Source: Lelliottia sp. JS-SCA-14
GTDB taxonomy: Bacteria; Pseudomonadota; Gammaproteobacteria; Enterobacterales; Enterobacteriaceae
Length of the DNA stretch: 64,000 bases
Assembly: GCF_035593345.1 (NCBI RefSeq)
Contig: NZ_CP141606.1
Span: 620,001 to 684,000, forward strand
Direction: 5' to 3'
In this document: positions 45,605 through 55,293 of the stretch, one piece after another
How positions within the stretch are numbered: the first letter of the stretch is position 1
Layout of the letters: each line of letters begins with the position of its first letter
Translations under genes and position numbers: made by a program
The notes under the pieces: generated by a model
The model's input: only the letters and a program-made list of their open reading frames with translations
Databases searched by the model: none
What the model was told of the DNA's origin: nothing

Positions 45605-45997
45605 TTGTTGCCCTGAAAATGAGAACTGCCAGATTGCCCCTGAATGTTTACTTTTAGCACAAACCGCGGCCCGTCTGGCTCTGGGTCAGATCAACATTTG
45701 TGCAATCAGTTGGGGCGAGGGGATCCCACGGCGTTTTTATTTATTTTATGAATGCCAATCTATTAAATATATAATTTATTAATTTAGTTTATTCTCATTA
45801 ATATTTTACGCATTCAGTATTATGTTATGCTGTTTTTTGTACTATATTATTCGCTGCTTTAGTGTTTTCTGGATTATAATTGTTCCTGTTAATATAACCT
45901 GTACTAATTAATTCAGCGTCGGGATGACACCTGCTTTAGCGCTATGTATTCGTATTAAATGCCATAAAATTAAATCAAGAATGGATTCGGAGGGTCT
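45605..45997. other. AT-rich regulatory gap upstream of yjjQ
   Basis: About 390 bp without a gene. From 45735 to 45920 it is strikingly AT-rich, with runs such as TATTAAATATATAATTTATT, in an otherwise GC-rich region. In E. coli the yjjQ-bglJ promoter is silenced by H-NS and StpA and needs LeuO for activation; this stretch fits such a silencer. A yjjQ promoter should lie here but I cannot place it. Confidence 0.6.
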
Positions 45998-46720
45998 ATG
46001 TCACCTGTAAAAGGAAAGTTTGGGATCGTTATAAGTAAAATTCCGGTAATGCAAACCGGTCTCGTTGGCGTGATGACTAATCATTTTCCTGAATATGATG
46101 TGGTCTCTAGCCGCTCTCAGGATGAGCTGACGTTACAGCAGCTAAATCGCGCCTCTGTGGTGGTTGCGGATATTTCAGGGGATTACGTCGACCCGCGGGG
46201 CGCACTTGAACACTATTATTTATTATTGAGCCAATATCGGGATATCCACTGGATATTTTTGGTCTCGCGCGCCCTGTACCCCCTTGCCGTTGAGTTCCTG
46301 GTGCGCCCTGAAAGCACGCTGCTTTCGGATATGGAGCCGATTGAAGGCGTCGTCAATGCCATCCGGGCGGGCAGTGAATATTCAGACCGGATAAGCCAGG
46401 CATTGTTATCACCTGACCCGCGAAACGGTGGCGAAGAGTATAAAGCCTCGATAATGCTGACCCTCTCGGAGCGTAAAGTGTTACGTCTTCTGGGGAAAGG
46501 CTGGGGAATTAACCAAATCGCGACGTTATTGAAAAAAAGCAATAAAACCGTCAGTGCCCAAAAGAATAGCGCAATGCGTCGGTTATCACTGCACGGTAAT
46601 GCGGAAATGTACGCCTGGATCAACAGCACGCAGGGAATGAGAGAGCTGAATTTAATCTCAGCCTATGGAGAGCAAAAGGAATGGAAACAAATGCCTCAGG
46701 AAGAGATATTGCTGTCGTAG
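45998..46720 (+). CDS. yjjQ: LuxR-type regulator YjjQ
   Basis: 240 residues with a C-terminal FixJ/LuxR helix-turn-helix ([40 protein letters not shown]). In E. coli YjjQ represses flagellar (flhDC) and other genes and is H-NS silenced. Start ATG 45998 behind GGAGGG. The end overlaps bglJ by 40 bp. Confidence 0.9.
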   Translation: MSPVKGKFGIVISKIPVMQTGLVGVMTNHFPEYDVVSSRSQDELTLQQLNRASVVVADISGDYVDPRGALEHYYLLLSQYRDIHWIFLVSRALYPLAVEFLVRPESTLLSDMEPIEGVVNAIRAGSEYSDRISQALLSPDPRNGGEEYKASIMLTLSERKVLRLLGKGWGINQIATLLKKSNKTVSAQKNSAMRRLSLHGNAEMYAWINSTQGMRELNLISAYGEQKEWKQMPQEEILLS

Positions 46721-47352
46721 ACCAATGCTCAATGAGCGCCGCAGGGCTTGAACACCTTTTTGCACTCGCGCCATTAAGCCAATATCAACTTCATCTGTTT
46801 AAAGATTTCGCGAGTTTTAAAACGGCTCTTTCACAAACCCCTTTTTTCTCAGTGATCTATTCGCTCTCAGATGCGCGAGAAGAACGAAGAAACTGTCTGA
46901 TTTCTCTGCGTGAACTGGCTTATTCACACAGTGAGATACAGCGTATTATCCTGGCGGCAGACGACGCAGAGGCAAGGCTGATTGGTCAGCTGTCGCCTTC
47001 TCGTCTGCACGGGATTATCAGTAAATCGGCATCGCTGGCGGAGCTGCAAAATCAGCTTGCCACCCTGCTCAGTGAAACGGGTAGCGTCAATAACAACGAG
47101 TTTGTCCACTGGCACGGGAGCCATTGCAGAATGCTCAGCCCAACAGAGCGGGCCATTTTGCGGTATCTGGCGGCGGGCTTTTCGATACCTGAAATCGCGG
47201 AGCAGCTTGCGCGTAATATCAAAACCGTTCGCGCTCACAAATATAATGCGATGATCAAACTTGGGGTGAATTCTGACGTCGGTCTTCTGGATGCGGCGGA
47301 CATTCTGGGGCATCTGCCGATGCGCGAGCCGCAGCTACGGGCTGCGTCATAG
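46681..47352 (+). CDS. bglJ: LuxR-type regulator BglJ
   Basis: 223 residues, FixJ/LuxR C-terminal domain ([39 protein letters not shown]). In E. coli BglJ heterodimerises with RcsB and activates bgl and other genes. The ATG lies directly after AAAGGA inside the yjjQ coding end, so translation is coupled; the exact start is uncertain. Region matches the E. coli yjjQ-bglJ order before fhuF. Confidence 0.88.
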   Translation: METNASGRDIAVVDQCSMSAAGLEHLFALAPLSQYQLHLFKDFASFKTALSQTPFFSVIYSLSDAREERRNCLISLRELAYSHSEIQRIILAADDAEARLIGQLSPSRLHGIISKSASLAELQNQLATLLSETGSVNNNEFVHWHGSHCRMLSPTERAILRYLAAGFSIPEIAEQLARNIKTVRAHKYNAMIKLGVNSDVGLLDAADILGHLPMREPQLRAAS

Positions 47353-47386
47353 CCTGTCTCTGCGCCAGAGGGATCTGGCGCAACGA

Positions 47387-47845
47387 TCAAATGCAGACAT
47401 CTACCCATTTCGCCGACGTCAGCTCTGCCATTCTTTCTGGCGCGATGCGTACGGCGCTGTGGATGGAGCCCGCGGCAGGCAGCACTTCCTCATATTGTTT
47501 TAATGAAATGTCGCAGTACACGGCCAGAGGATTCTCCAGGCCAAAGGGACAGACTCCGCCGACAGGGTGTCCGGTGAGTGTCACCACTTCATCACTGCAT
47601 AACATCCGCGCTTTCGCGCCAAACACGCTTTTCAGTTTTTTGTTGTCCAGGCGTGCATCGCCTTTGGCGACAACCAGTACCACTTCATTTTTGACCTTCA
47701 GTGATAAGGTTTTCGCTATCTGTCCCGGCTCGACGTGATGAGCGGCCGCGGCCAGCGCAACCGTTGCGGTGCTTTGGCTAAGCTCAATGACATCAATATC
47801 CGGGGCATTGTCAGCAAAAAATTGTCGTACAGACTGCAAACTCAT
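47387..47845 (-). CDS. YbaK/ProX family aminoacyl-tRNA deacylase
   Basis: 152 residues, YbaK fold. Signature GHPVGGVCPFGL and conserved Lys in IAKTLSLKV and DNKKLKSVFG. Members hydrolyse mischarged tRNA (for example Cys- or Ala-tRNA-Pro); which one this acts on cannot be read here. It is a stand-alone editor, separate from ybaK proper. Start ATG 47845 behind GGAGATAAC. Confidence 0.87.
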   Translation of the reverse strand: MSLQSVRQFFADNAPDIDVIELSQSTATVALAAAAHHVEPGQIAKTLSLKVKNEVVLVVAKGDARLDNKKLKSVFGAKARMLCSDEVVTLTGHPVGGVCPFGLENPLAVYCDISLKQYEEVLPAAGSIHSAVRIAPERMAELTSAKWVDVCI

Positions 47846-47963
47846 TGTTATCTCCTGACAAATATCCTGCGTAATCTGTCATAAGAAATTATGCTCTGTA
47901 AATATCTCTTAGGTAACAAATATCCTGTTCACCCGATTTCTGGATCGCCTTCACATTCACGGA

Positions 47964-47984
47964 AACCGGTTACAGTAACCGGTT
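47964..47984. promoter_or_regulatory. perfect 21-bp palindrome upstream of EIIC (putative operator)
   Basis: AACCGGTTAC, a central A, then GTAACCGGTT form perfect 10-bp arms. It lies 190 bp before the PTS EIIC gene in the divergent gap with the YbaK-like gene. The core GGTTACAGTAACC resembles GntR/IdnR-type LacI-family operators. No regulator gene is adjacent. Confidence 0.65.
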
Positions 47985-48173
47985 GCAGAGTGCACGGGAG
48001 AGATTAATACTGACGATGTAACTTCCCCTGTATCCCATAATAAGAGTCGATTATGAAACCAATCAGTCCGAGCTGTACCGCTGGTAAACGAACTGGCAAG
48101 GTGGTGACACTGATATGTGGAACACCGTGTGGCGCGTTTGCGTCCAAACTGAACGTCTGACAGGAGAGCCACA

Positions 48174-49517
48174 ATGTCTGCCAACCATGCTGCGTTTAAT
48201 CTTATTTTCCGATTCGTTGAAAACTATGTCAGTCCCGTCGCCGGGCGCATCTCATCCCAGCGTCACGTGATGGCGATTCGCGACGGATTTATTTCCGCGA
48301 TGCCATTTATGATTGTCGGATCATTCTTGCTTGTCTTTGCTTATCCGCCTTTCTCGCCGGACACCACCTGGGGCTTTGCCCGCGCGTGGCTGGATATGGC
48401 GAAACAGTTTGAAGGTCAGATCCTCACACCTTTCGATATGACCATGGGTATCATGTCGATCTACATCTGCGCGGCGATTGCCTACAACCTGGGCAAGCAT
48501 TACGTGAAGTCGCATCAGCTCGACCCGTTCATGTGCGCGATGCTGTCACTGATGGCGTTTTTGCTGGTGGCTGCACCGAAAACCAAAGGGGCAATGCCGG
48601 TCGATAGCCTGGGCGGAACGGGGATCTTTACCGCGATTCTGGTGGCGGTCTACTGCGTGGAAATGATGCGTTTCCTGAAGGCGCACAACATTGGTATTCG
48701 TCTCCCGGACCAGGTTCCACCGATGATCAAAAACTCCTTTGATCTGCTGATTCCGGTGCTGGTCGTGGTGCTGACGCTCTATCCGCTGAGCCTGTTTATT
48801 CAGTCCCAGTTCGACATGCTGATCCCTCAGGCGATCATGTCCATCTTCAAACCGCTGGTCTCTGCGGCAGATTCTCTGCCTGCTATCCTGCTGGCGGTGC
48901 TGATCGGCCACCTGCTGTGGTTTGCCGGGATCCACGGTGCGGCGATTGTCTCAGGCATGCTGCAGATGTTCTGGCTGACCAACCTTGGGATGAACCAGAC
49001 TGCACTGGCGCAGGGCGCGCCGCTGCCGCATATCTTTATGGAAGCGTTCTGGACTTTCTTCATCGTCATCGGTGGCTCTGGCGCCACGATGGGACTGGTG
49101 ATCTGCTATCTGCGCAGCCGTTCCGCGCACCTGCGTTCCATTGGCCGTCTGAGCGTGGTTCCAAGCTTCTTCAACATTAACGAACCGGTGATCTTCGGTA
49201 CGCCGATCGTCATGAACCCGGTGTTCTTCATTCCGTTCCTGCTGGCACCGATGGTCAACGCCGTGCTCGCATGGGCTGCCATGAAGTTGGATCTGATTGG
49301 ACGCGTGATTTCTGTGGTGCCGTGGACCGCACCGGCTCCGGTTGGGGCTGCGTGGGCGCTGGGCTGGGACTTCCGTGCGGCGGTGCTGGTGATTCTGCTG
49401 GCGCTGGTCTCGGCGATCATCTACTACCCGTTCTTCAAAGTGTACGAGAAGCAGTTGCTGGAGCAGGAAGCCGAAGAAGCGCAGCGCGCGGAAGAGGATA
49501 GCCAGCAGGTGGCTTAA
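48174..49517 (+). CDS. PTS sugar transporter EIIC, lactose/cellobiose family (orphan)
   Basis: 447 residues, CelB-type EIIC: about ten transmembrane segments and the signature SFFNINEPVIFGTPIVMNPV near residues 325-344. EIIC moves a sugar across the inner membrane as it is phosphorylated by EIIB. No EIIA, EIIB or hydrolase gene is adjacent, so it must borrow them or bind in another way. ATG behind AGGAG. A Glu/Ala/Gln-rich tail (EQEAEEAQRAEEDSQQVA) ends the protein. Confidence 0.9.
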   Translation: MSANHAAFNLIFRFVENYVSPVAGRISSQRHVMAIRDGFISAMPFMIVGSFLLVFAYPPFSPDTTWGFARAWLDMAKQFEGQILTPFDMTMGIMSIYICAAIAYNLGKHYVKSHQLDPFMCAMLSLMAFLLVAAPKTKGAMPVDSLGGTGIFTAILVAVYCVEMMRFLKAHNIGIRLPDQVPPMIKNSFDLLIPVLVVVLTLYPLSLFIQSQFDMLIPQAIMSIFKPLVSAADSLPAILLAVLIGHLLWFAGIHGAAIVSGMLQMFWLTNLGMNQTALAQGAPLPHIFMEAFWTFFIVIGGSGATMGLVICYLRSRSAHLRSIGRLSVVPSFFNINEPVIFGTPIVMNPVFFIPFLLAPMVNAVLAWAAMKLDLIGRVISVVPWTAPAPVGAAWALGWDFRAAVLVILLALVSAIIYYPFFKVYEKQLLEQEAEEAQRAEEDSQQVA

Positions 49518-49526
49518 ACAAAAAGC

Positions 49527-49552
49527 AAAACGGCAACGCAAGTTGCCGTTTT
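49527..49552 (+). terminator. terminator of the EIIC gene
   Basis: AAAACGGCAAC-GCAA-GTTGCCGTTTTT, a perfect stem with T-tract, 10 bp after the stop. Confidence 0.9.
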
Positions 49553-49562
49553 TAGTGTTTGC

Positions 49563-49586
49563 GCCCTCACCCGAAGGGAGAGGGGA
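49563..49586. repeat. partial CCCTC-type repeat
   Basis: CCCTCACCCGAAGGGAGAGG, a shortened copy of the repeat seen at 4099-4180 and 7463-7556. Confidence 0.7.
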
Positions 49587-49592
49587 CTCCAG

Positions 49593-50381
49593 TTATTTCA
49601 GCGTACAATCCCCACACTGCTGCACATCCGGCAGGCGATAGCGCTGACAGCAGGTGCGACGCACCAGCAGCCCGTCGCGCGGCACGACGGTGCGGAATAG
49701 CGGGTTATCCTGACCATTTGAGAGCTGTTTGGCAAAGAAGCAGGACTGGCGCAGAGCGTCGACGGTCTCATCACCCAGCACCGCTTTCATCTCTGTCAGA
49801 TACCAGTGAATCAAATACCCGGTATTACTCCAGATAAGCTTGCCATTAATCTCTCCGGTCTCCTCTAGCGCATTCACCACCGGAATGAGTGCCTGCGTCA
49901 CCAGCGTTTCCATCCGCTCCTGCGCGGACAGCACCGTGGCATTCCTGTCTTCATGTACGTCAATCCAGAAACAGGCGGCACGGCCGGTCTCATGAAATTC
50001 GACAAAGAAATGTTCCGGGGAAAGATCCAGCGCGGCATCCTGAGTTAACAGGGCGATCATTAGCGGCGGCACCATCAGGCCGATGTACCACTGCGCCCAC
50101 AGGGAGAGTAGCGGTTTGTTTTCCCGCGCGAGGTTGGGCTGGTTACGATAAATATGGTCGGAATAGACTGCTAATAAGGACTGCATTTCTGCCGGGCGAC
50201 GCCACTGGTCGAGCGTCATCGCCTGGTGCGGATGCGCTTCATCCAGCTTGATGAAATCCAGCAGGTAGGCGCGATGTTCGGCGATGGTTTCCCGTACGGA
50301 ATCCGCAAGCGTCGTACGCCCGGCTGAGAGCGGGGCTCGCCAGAGGATAGGATCAACGATTTGCGCGGAACGTGTGGCCAT
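49593..50381 (-). CDS. fhuF: ferric siderophore reductase
   Basis: 262 residues. FhuF is a cytoplasmic [2Fe-2S] protein that reduces iron from hydroxamate siderophores. The cluster Cys are at the C-terminus: RRTCCQRYRLPDVQQCGDC, the unusual CC-x10-C-x2-C pattern. A Fur-box-like site lies 25-40 bp upstream. Together with the FoxA-like receptor 13 kb away it would complete uptake and release of hydroxamate iron. Confidence 0.94.
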   Translation of the reverse strand: MATRSAQIVDPILWRAPLSAGRTTLADSVRETIAEHRAYLLDFIKLDEAHPHQAMTLDQWRRPAEMQSLLAVYSDHIYRNQPNLARENKPLLSLWAQWYIGLMVPPLMIALLTQDAALDLSPEHFFVEFHETGRAACFWIDVHEDRNATVLSAQERMETLVTQALIPVVNALEETGEINGKLIWSNTGYLIHWYLTEMKAVLGDETVDALRQSCFFAKQLSNGQDNPLFRTVVPRDGLLVRRTCCQRYRLPDVQQCGDCTLK

Positions 50382-50405
50382 AGGGAATCAGGATAGGAAT
50401 CTAAA

Positions 50406-50420
50406 TGATAATGATTGCCA
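50406..50420. promoter_or_regulatory. Fur-box-like site before fhuF
   Basis: TGATAATGATTGCCA matches the 7-1-7 Fur consensus TGATAATNATTATCA at 12 of 15 positions and lies 25 bp upstream of the fhuF start codon. Confidence 0.75.
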
Positions 50421-50479
50421 ATCCTAGCTATAGAGTAAACCGATCGCAAGCCTTTTGTCGGCAAAGCGAGATGCGGGGC

Positions 50480-51544
50480 TTATCCTGCCTGCAGCTCAGG
50501 GCTAAAGAGGATATTGTTGCGTCCCATGTGTTTGGCTTCGTACAGCGCTTTATCGGCTTTTTCGAGCGCCCCTTCGATATCTTCTGACTCATAAATCGCG
50601 ATGCCGATGCTGATGGTGACGTTTGTCGCCACGCTCTCATTAAACATATGGGGGATTTTCAGGTCGTAGACCTTCTGGCGAATGCGCTCTGCGGTCTGGC
50701 GTGCCTGATCGAGCGTGACGCTGGTCAGCAGCACCATAAACTCTTCCCCACCAAAGCGAGCGACGATATCCCTTGAACGTACCGCGTCGCGTATCCCGGC
50801 GGAGACCCGAATCAGCGCCTGGTCGCCCATCATATGGCCATAGTGATCGTTGTAGGCTTTGAAATGGTCGATATCGAGCAGCAGGACGAAGTGCTCGCCC
50901 TGTTCCAGCGTCGGGAGGTTCTCCAGCCGGTTCTGCAGGCCGCGGCGGTTATACAGACCGGTCAGTGGGTCCATCATACTCAGATCGTTCAGCGTTTCTC
51001 GCTCCTCAAGCAGCCGGTAGAGCAGGTCCTGGGCAAAGCGGTCGTTACGTTTTTGAATCACGTGATGGATCGCAATCCCAATCATCGGCAGGGCGAGAGA
51101 GTAGACGATGCGCGGCCAGTGTTCAGGAGGGCTAAACCACAGACAAACGAGAAACGTCGGCAGAGAATGAATGGTAAAGGCTTTGATATCACTCGCAAAT
51201 GCCAGCGAGCCAATAAACAACACGCTCAACAACGCCACCAGAAGAAAGGTGAACGGATCCTGCGTGATATGCATAAATTTCCAGGCAATATGCCAGGCCC
51301 AGATGCCACCAAAGATGAGTGAAATCAGCGGAATATTGATCTGCCGGGTTTTGTTTTTCCAGTGCCAGATAAGCAGCGACAGGCTGAGCGTGAAAATGAG
51401 CGCGACGGGCAGGGTGAGCGTATGCACGGTGTACAGCGGATTCAGCACAGTGAAAAGCGCTGACACGGTGTTCAGGAACAAAAATAAACGTAAAGATAAC
51501 TGATATTTCTTGTGACGTAATGAACGCCAGGATTGTGCTGTCAT
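50480..51544 (-). CDS. membrane-bound diguanylate cyclase (GGDEF)
   Basis: 354 residues. About six transmembrane helices in the first 180 residues, then a GGDEF domain: DPLTGLYNRRGL, LLDIDHFKAYND, and the active signature RFGGEEF, so it should make cyclic di-GMP. An inhibitory-site RxxD motif upstream is plausible (RSRD, five residues before GGEEF). Position beside fhuF matches the Salmonella cyclase STM4551 as I recall it. The sensed signal is unknown. Confidence 0.92.
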   Translation of the reverse strand: MTAQSWRSLRHKKYQLSLRLFLFLNTVSALFTVLNPLYTVHTLTLPVALIFTLSLSLLIWHWKNKTRQINIPLISLIFGGIWAWHIAWKFMHITQDPFTFLLVALLSVLFIGSLAFASDIKAFTIHSLPTFLVCLWFSPPEHWPRIVYSLALPMIGIAIHHVIQKRNDRFAQDLLYRLLEERETLNDLSMMDPLTGLYNRRGLQNRLENLPTLEQGEHFVLLLDIDHFKAYNDHYGHMMGDQALIRVSAGIRDAVRSRDIVARFGGEEFMVLLTSVTLDQARQTAERIRQKVYDLKIPHMFNESVATNVTISIGIAIYESEDIEGALEKADKALYEAKHMGRNNILFSPELQAG

Positions 51545-51762
51545 GTCGGTATTTTTTTAGTAATGCTGAATTAAATCAAACTAATGGCTGCCGATGTGAG
51601 TCAAAAACTGCGAAATTATCAGGGGCTAAATTATCAGAAAATTATTATAAATAGTTAACAGGTGTGCAATTTATCACCTTACACATTTCCTGTCATTACG
51701 GGAAAGGTAAAGGTTGTTGGATTGTGTTGGCCAGTGCTGACAAATGAGAAAACCTATCATAT

Positions 51763-51781
51763 GATATTGGTTATCATTATC
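51763..51781. promoter_or_regulatory. Fur-box-like site before yjjZ
   Basis: GATATTGGTTATCATTATC matches the 19-bp Fur consensus at 16 positions, 19 bp before the yjjZ start. Confidence 0.78.
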
Positions 51782-51799
51782 GCATTGAGAGAGAAAAAC

Positions 51800-52030
51800 A
51801 TGTTGAGCAAGGCGCTGGGAAGTGGATGGGGTGTGCTGCTGCCGGGGATCGTTATCGCCGGGCTGACATTCGCCGATCTCTCATTGGACGTCTGGAAAGC
51901 GATTATTGTCTCGGGTCTTTTGGTCACATCAGGAATGATTTGGCACAAACAGCTGCGGCATTTCGTCTTGCTGCCATCATGCGTTGCGTTAATCAGTGGA
52001 ATGCTGGTGATAATGATGAGTTTGAAATAA
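51800..52030 (+). CDS. yjjZ: DUF1435 family inner membrane protein, iron-regulated
   Basis: 76 residues from ATG 51800 (MLSKALGSGWGVLLPGIVIAG) with two to three hydrophobic segments. I start here because the Fur box and GAGAGA ribosome site both lie immediately upstream, ruling out the longer frame. It sits where E. coli has yjjZ, which is known to rise under iron limitation. Function unknown. Confidence 0.75.
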   Translation: MLSKALGSGWGVLLPGIVIAGLTFADLSLDVWKAIIVSGLLVTSGMIWHKQLRHFVLLPSCVALISGMLVIMMSLK

Positions 52031-52071
52031 CAGGGAGAAGCAGAGAGAAATCAGGGAGGAGATAAGATAAG

Positions 52072-52158
52072 TGGTGCGAAGAGGGGGACTTGAACCCCCA
52101 CGTCCGTAAGAACACTAACACCTGAAGCTAGCGCGTCTACCAATTCCGCCACCTTCGC
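52072..52158 (-). tRNA. tRNA-Leu(CAG)
   Basis: 87 nt with encoded CCA, class II long variable arm. The anticodon loop TTCAGGT inside CTAGC/GTTAG gives CAG. First of three tandem copies in the position of E. coli leuQ-leuP-leuV; copy order relative to those names was not resolved. Its acceptor 5' strand is GCGAAGG, pairing well with its own 3' strand TCTTCGC. Confidence 0.96.
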
Positions 52159-52191
52159 ACTGTTATCTTATTCTTTTTGATATCGCCTCGT

Positions 52192-52278
52192 TGGTGCGAG
52201 GGGGGGGACTTGAACCCCCACGTCCGTTAAGACACTAACACCTGAAGCTAGCGCGTCTACCAATTCCGCCACCGTCGC
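52192..52278 (-). tRNA. tRNA-Leu(CAG)
   Basis: Second tandem copy, 87 nt, anticodon CAG. The acceptor 5' strand is GCGACGG against CCCTCGC at the 3' side, leaving one C-C mismatch at the fifth pair. Confidence 0.95.
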
Positions 52279-52307
52279 CCGGTGAGAACAATATCAAACA
52301 TGGTTTG

Positions 52308-52394
52308 TGGTGCGAGGGGGGGGACTTGAACCCCCACGTCCGTAAAGACACTAACACCTGAAGCTAGCGCGTCTACCAATTCCGCCACCGTCGC
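52308..52394 (-). tRNA. tRNA-Leu(CAG)
   Basis: Third tandem copy, 87 nt, anticodon CAG, promoter-proximal on the minus strand. Same GCGACGG/CCCTCGC acceptor as the middle copy. Confidence 0.95.
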
Positions 52395-52495
52395 ATACCA
52401 TCAATACTTAAAAAGTATCGCAACCACGGAGGCGCATTCTAGATGTTTTCAGCTTTCCGTCAACAGATAATTGCCCAGGATGTTTTGATTGCTGC

Positions 52496-52518
52496 AAAAA
52501 TGGGCGTTTGTATCGCCC
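52496..52518 (-). terminator. terminator of rsmC
   Basis: On the minus strand GGGCG-ATACAAA-CGCCC then ATTTTT, 33 bp after the rsmC stop. Confidence 0.7.
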
Positions 52519-52550
52519 GGACCGTGATTCACAGCCGGGCGGACGGGAAA

Positions 52551-53579
52551 TTACTTCTTCGCCTGACGGGTCATCACCGTGCGGTAGACTTTAAAACGAC
52601 CGGTCTGGGCCAGCACTTCGTGGAAGCCAAAAATCTCATCCAGCAGTTTTGGATAAGGCAGGAAGGCGTTGGCCACGATGCGCAGCTCACCGCCGCTGTT
52701 GAGGTGGCGAACTGCGCCACGGATCAGCGTCTGTGCCGCTTCGAGGCTGGTTTCCATGCCGTCGTGGAACGGTGGGTTGGAGATAATGATATCGAAACGG
52801 CCCGTCACTTCAGAGAAGACGTTGCTGGCAAAGACTTCGCCTTCGAATTCATTGGCCGCCAGGGTTGCACGGCTCGCTTCCACGGCTGGCGCGCTCACGT
52901 CGCACAGGGTCAGGCGCACTTTTGGTGAGTGGCTGGCGAGCACAGCAGACAACACGCCTGCGCCACAGCCGACATCCAGCACTTTCCCTTTGGTGTGCGG
53001 AGTGAAAGTGGAGAGCAGCAGCTGGCTGCCCAGATCCAGACCGTCGCGGCTAAAGACGCCAGGCAAGGTCTTGATGGTTAACCCTTCGAGCTGATATTCG
53101 CCCCAGGCTTTTTCGGCATCAAACTCCGGCTGTTTTTCCAGACGACCGTGATACAAACCACAGCGTCGCGCGCTGTCGATTTTGTTCAGCGCCGCGTACT
53201 CCGCCAGCATCTGCTCTGCGCTACGCACGCCGCTGCGGTTTTCACCAACGACGAAAACATCACTGCCCACCGGCATCATTGACAGCAGGTTCATCAGCTG
53301 GAACTGGGCTTCAGGTTTGTTCTTCGGCCAGTAGTAGATCAGCGTATCGCAATCGGCGATATCGCTCTGATCTGCGACCAGGCTGAAGCGCGCGCGATCT
53401 TCCATCTGACGGCTCAAAACCTGCCAGTGGTGGAATTGCTGGGTATGGGCGCGGCTTGCGGCGCATTCGAAACGGGCAGGCAGATCGTCTTGCATATCTC
53501 CGGCAAACAGAATACGGCTTTCTTCGAAATCATCACTGTGACGCAGCAAGACTTCACTTGCCGGGGTAAATGCAGACAT
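52551..53579 (-). CDS. rsmC: 16S rRNA m2G1207 methyltransferase
   Basis: 342 residues, two Rossmann-like halves. The catalytic half has the SAM loop [15 protein letters not shown] and the NPPFHDG motif of N2-guanine/adenine methyltransferases. It methylates G1207 in 30S subunits. Divergent from holD across 102 bp, as in E. coli. Confidence 0.96.
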   Translation of the reverse strand: MSAFTPASEVLLRHSDDFEESRILFAGDMQDDLPARFECAASRAHTQQFHHWQVLSRQMEDRARFSLVADQSDIADCDTLIYYWPKNKPEAQFQLMNLLSMMPVGSDVFVVGENRSGVRSAEQMLAEYAALNKIDSARRCGLYHGRLEKQPEFDAEKAWGEYQLEGLTIKTLPGVFSRDGLDLGSQLLLSTFTPHTKGKVLDVGCGAGVLSAVLASHSPKVRLTLCDVSAPAVEASRATLAANEFEGEVFASNVFSEVTGRFDIIISNPPFHDGMETSLEAAQTLIRGAVRHLNSGGELRIVANAFLPYPKLLDEIFGFHEVLAQTGRFKVYRTVMTRQAKK

Positions 53580-53681
53580 GAATTGTTCCTCAATAAACTC
53601 AGCCGGGGATTATAGTAGTTTGTTGGCGGATATACGACGAATTTGCTATATTTGCGCGCCTGACAGACAGGAGTTTTCCCT

Positions 53682-54095
53682 ATGACATCCCGACGTGACT
53701 GGCAGTTACAGCAGCTGGGTATTACCCAGTGGTCTCTGCGTCGCCCGACGGCGTTGCAGGGCGAAATCGCCATCTCCATTCCGGCACACGTTCGTTTGGT
53801 CATGGTGGCCGAAGAACTTCCTGCACTCACGGACACGCTGGTCAGCGACGTTCTGCGCACCTTAAAAGTGAGCGTAGATCAGGTGTTACAGCTGACGCCC
53901 GATCGCGTGGCGATGCTGCCGCCGGAGAGCCGCTGCAACAGCTGGCGGCTGGGCGTAACGGAGGAGACTCCCCTTGAGGGCGGTCAACTTCGCACGGCTG
54001 CACTGGAAGAATTGAAAGCAAACCCAAAGGCGCGAAGCGCGCTATGGCAACAAATCTGCGAATATGAACACGATTTCTTCCCTCACGACGACTGA
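53682..54095 (+). CDS. holD: DNA polymerase III subunit psi
   Basis: 137 residues. Psi links the clamp loader to chi and SSB. Recognised by MTSRRDWQLQQLGITQWSLR and overall length. It overlaps rimI by 32 bp in another frame, the same arrangement as in E. coli. Confidence 0.95.
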   Translation: MTSRRDWQLQQLGITQWSLRRPTALQGEIAISIPAHVRLVMVAEELPALTDTLVSDVLRTLKVSVDQVLQLTPDRVAMLPPESRCNSWRLGVTEETPLEGGQLRTAALEELKANPKARSALWQQICEYEHDFFPHDD

Positions 54096-54507
54096 TCTCG
54101 CATCAGCGTTCGCGATTGAAACGCGCGCCCACGCTTTTCCGTGGAGCGAAAAAACATTTGCCAGCAATCAGGGTGAGCGCTATTTAAATTTCCGTCTGGA
54201 TGTCGAGGGTGAAATGGCCGCGTTTGCCATTACCCAGGTCGTGCTGGACGAAGCGACGCTGTTTAACATCGCCGTCGATCCCGCGTATCAACGCCGGGGA
54301 TTAGGCAGAGAACTGCTGGAATTTTTGATTCGCGAGCTGGAGAAGCGTGACGTCTTCACTCTGTGGCTGGAGGTTCGCGCCTCCAATACCGCCGCCATCG
54401 CACTCTACGAAAGCTTAGGTTTTAACGAGGCGACAATTCGCCGTAACTACTACCCGACTGCCGAGGGCCGCGAAGACGCCATCATCATGGCGCTACCGCT
54501 TGGATAA
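54064..54507 (+). CDS. rimI: ribosomal protein bS18 N-terminal acetyltransferase
   Basis: 147 residues, GNAT fold with the acetyl-CoA motif [10 protein letters not shown] and catalytic region [16 protein letters not shown]. Acetylates the N-terminal Ala of S18. The start lies inside holD ([16 protein letters not shown]). Confidence 0.96.
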   Translation: MNTISSLTTTDLASAFAIETRAHAFPWSEKTFASNQGERYLNFRLDVEGEMAAFAITQVVLDEATLFNIAVDPAYQRRGLGRELLEFLIRELEKRDVFTLWLEVRASNTAAIALYESLGFNEATIRRNYYPTAEGREDAIIMALPLG

Positions 54508-54524
54508 CGAATAAGGTTGTAACG

Positions 54525-55202
54525 ATGAAATGGGACTGGATTTTCTTTGACGCCGACGAAACGCTGTTTACGTTCGATTCGTTTGGCGGCCTACAGCGGA
54601 TGTTTTTAGACTACAGCGTCACCTTTACCGCAGAAGATTTTCAGGACTATCAGGCGGTGAATAAGCCGCTTTGGGTGGATTACCAGAACGGTGCCATCTC
54701 GGCGTTACAGCTCCAGCATCAGCGTTTTCAGGGCTGGTCTGAGCGCCTGAACGTCTCTCCCGGTGCGCTGAATGAGGCGTTTCTCAACGCGATGGCCGAG
54801 ATTTGCGCGCCATTGCCAGGGGCGATTTCCCTGCTGAACGCGCTCAAAGGCAACGTGAAGCTTGGCATCATCACCAACGGCTTTACCGCCCTGCAGCAGA
54901 TCCGCCTGGAACGCACGGGCCTGCGCGATCATTTCGATGCGCTGGTGATCTCCGAACAGGTGGGCGTGCCTAAACCCGATCCGCGTATTTTTGACTATGC
55001 GCTGGAAAAAGCCGGTCATCCCGCTCGCGAGCGCGTGCTGATGGTCGGAGACACCGCCGAGTCCGATATTCTGGGCGGGATGAAGTCCGGTCTGGCGACC
55101 TGCTGGCTGAACGCGCACGATCGCGCGCTGCCGGAAGGTATCGAACCGACCTGGACCGTATCGTCATTGAACGAACTGGAGCAACTCCTGTGTAAACAAT
55201 GA
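54525..55202 (+). CDS. yjjG: HAD-family pyrimidine nucleotidase
   Basis: 225 residues. HAD motif I DADETLF, motif II TNG and motif IV GDTAESD are intact. YjjG dephosphorylates dUMP, dTMP and toxic non-canonical pyrimidine nucleotides. 17 bp after rimI, likely co-transcribed with holD-rimI. Confidence 0.95.
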   Translation: MKWDWIFFDADETLFTFDSFGGLQRMFLDYSVTFTAEDFQDYQAVNKPLWVDYQNGAISALQLQHQRFQGWSERLNVSPGALNEAFLNAMAEICAPLPGAISLLNALKGNVKLGIITNGFTALQQIRLERTGLRDHFDALVISEQVGVPKPDPRIFDYALEKAGHPARERVLMVGDTAESDILGGMKSGLATCWLNAHDRALPEGIEPTWTVSSLNELEQLLCKQ

Positions 55203-55293
55203 TTGCCTGCCCCCCATTGATGGGTAAAATAGCCGCAATTTCGTATTCCATGATGCGTGGCCTCTGGCCGCGCTTATATAAGAAGATTTGATT

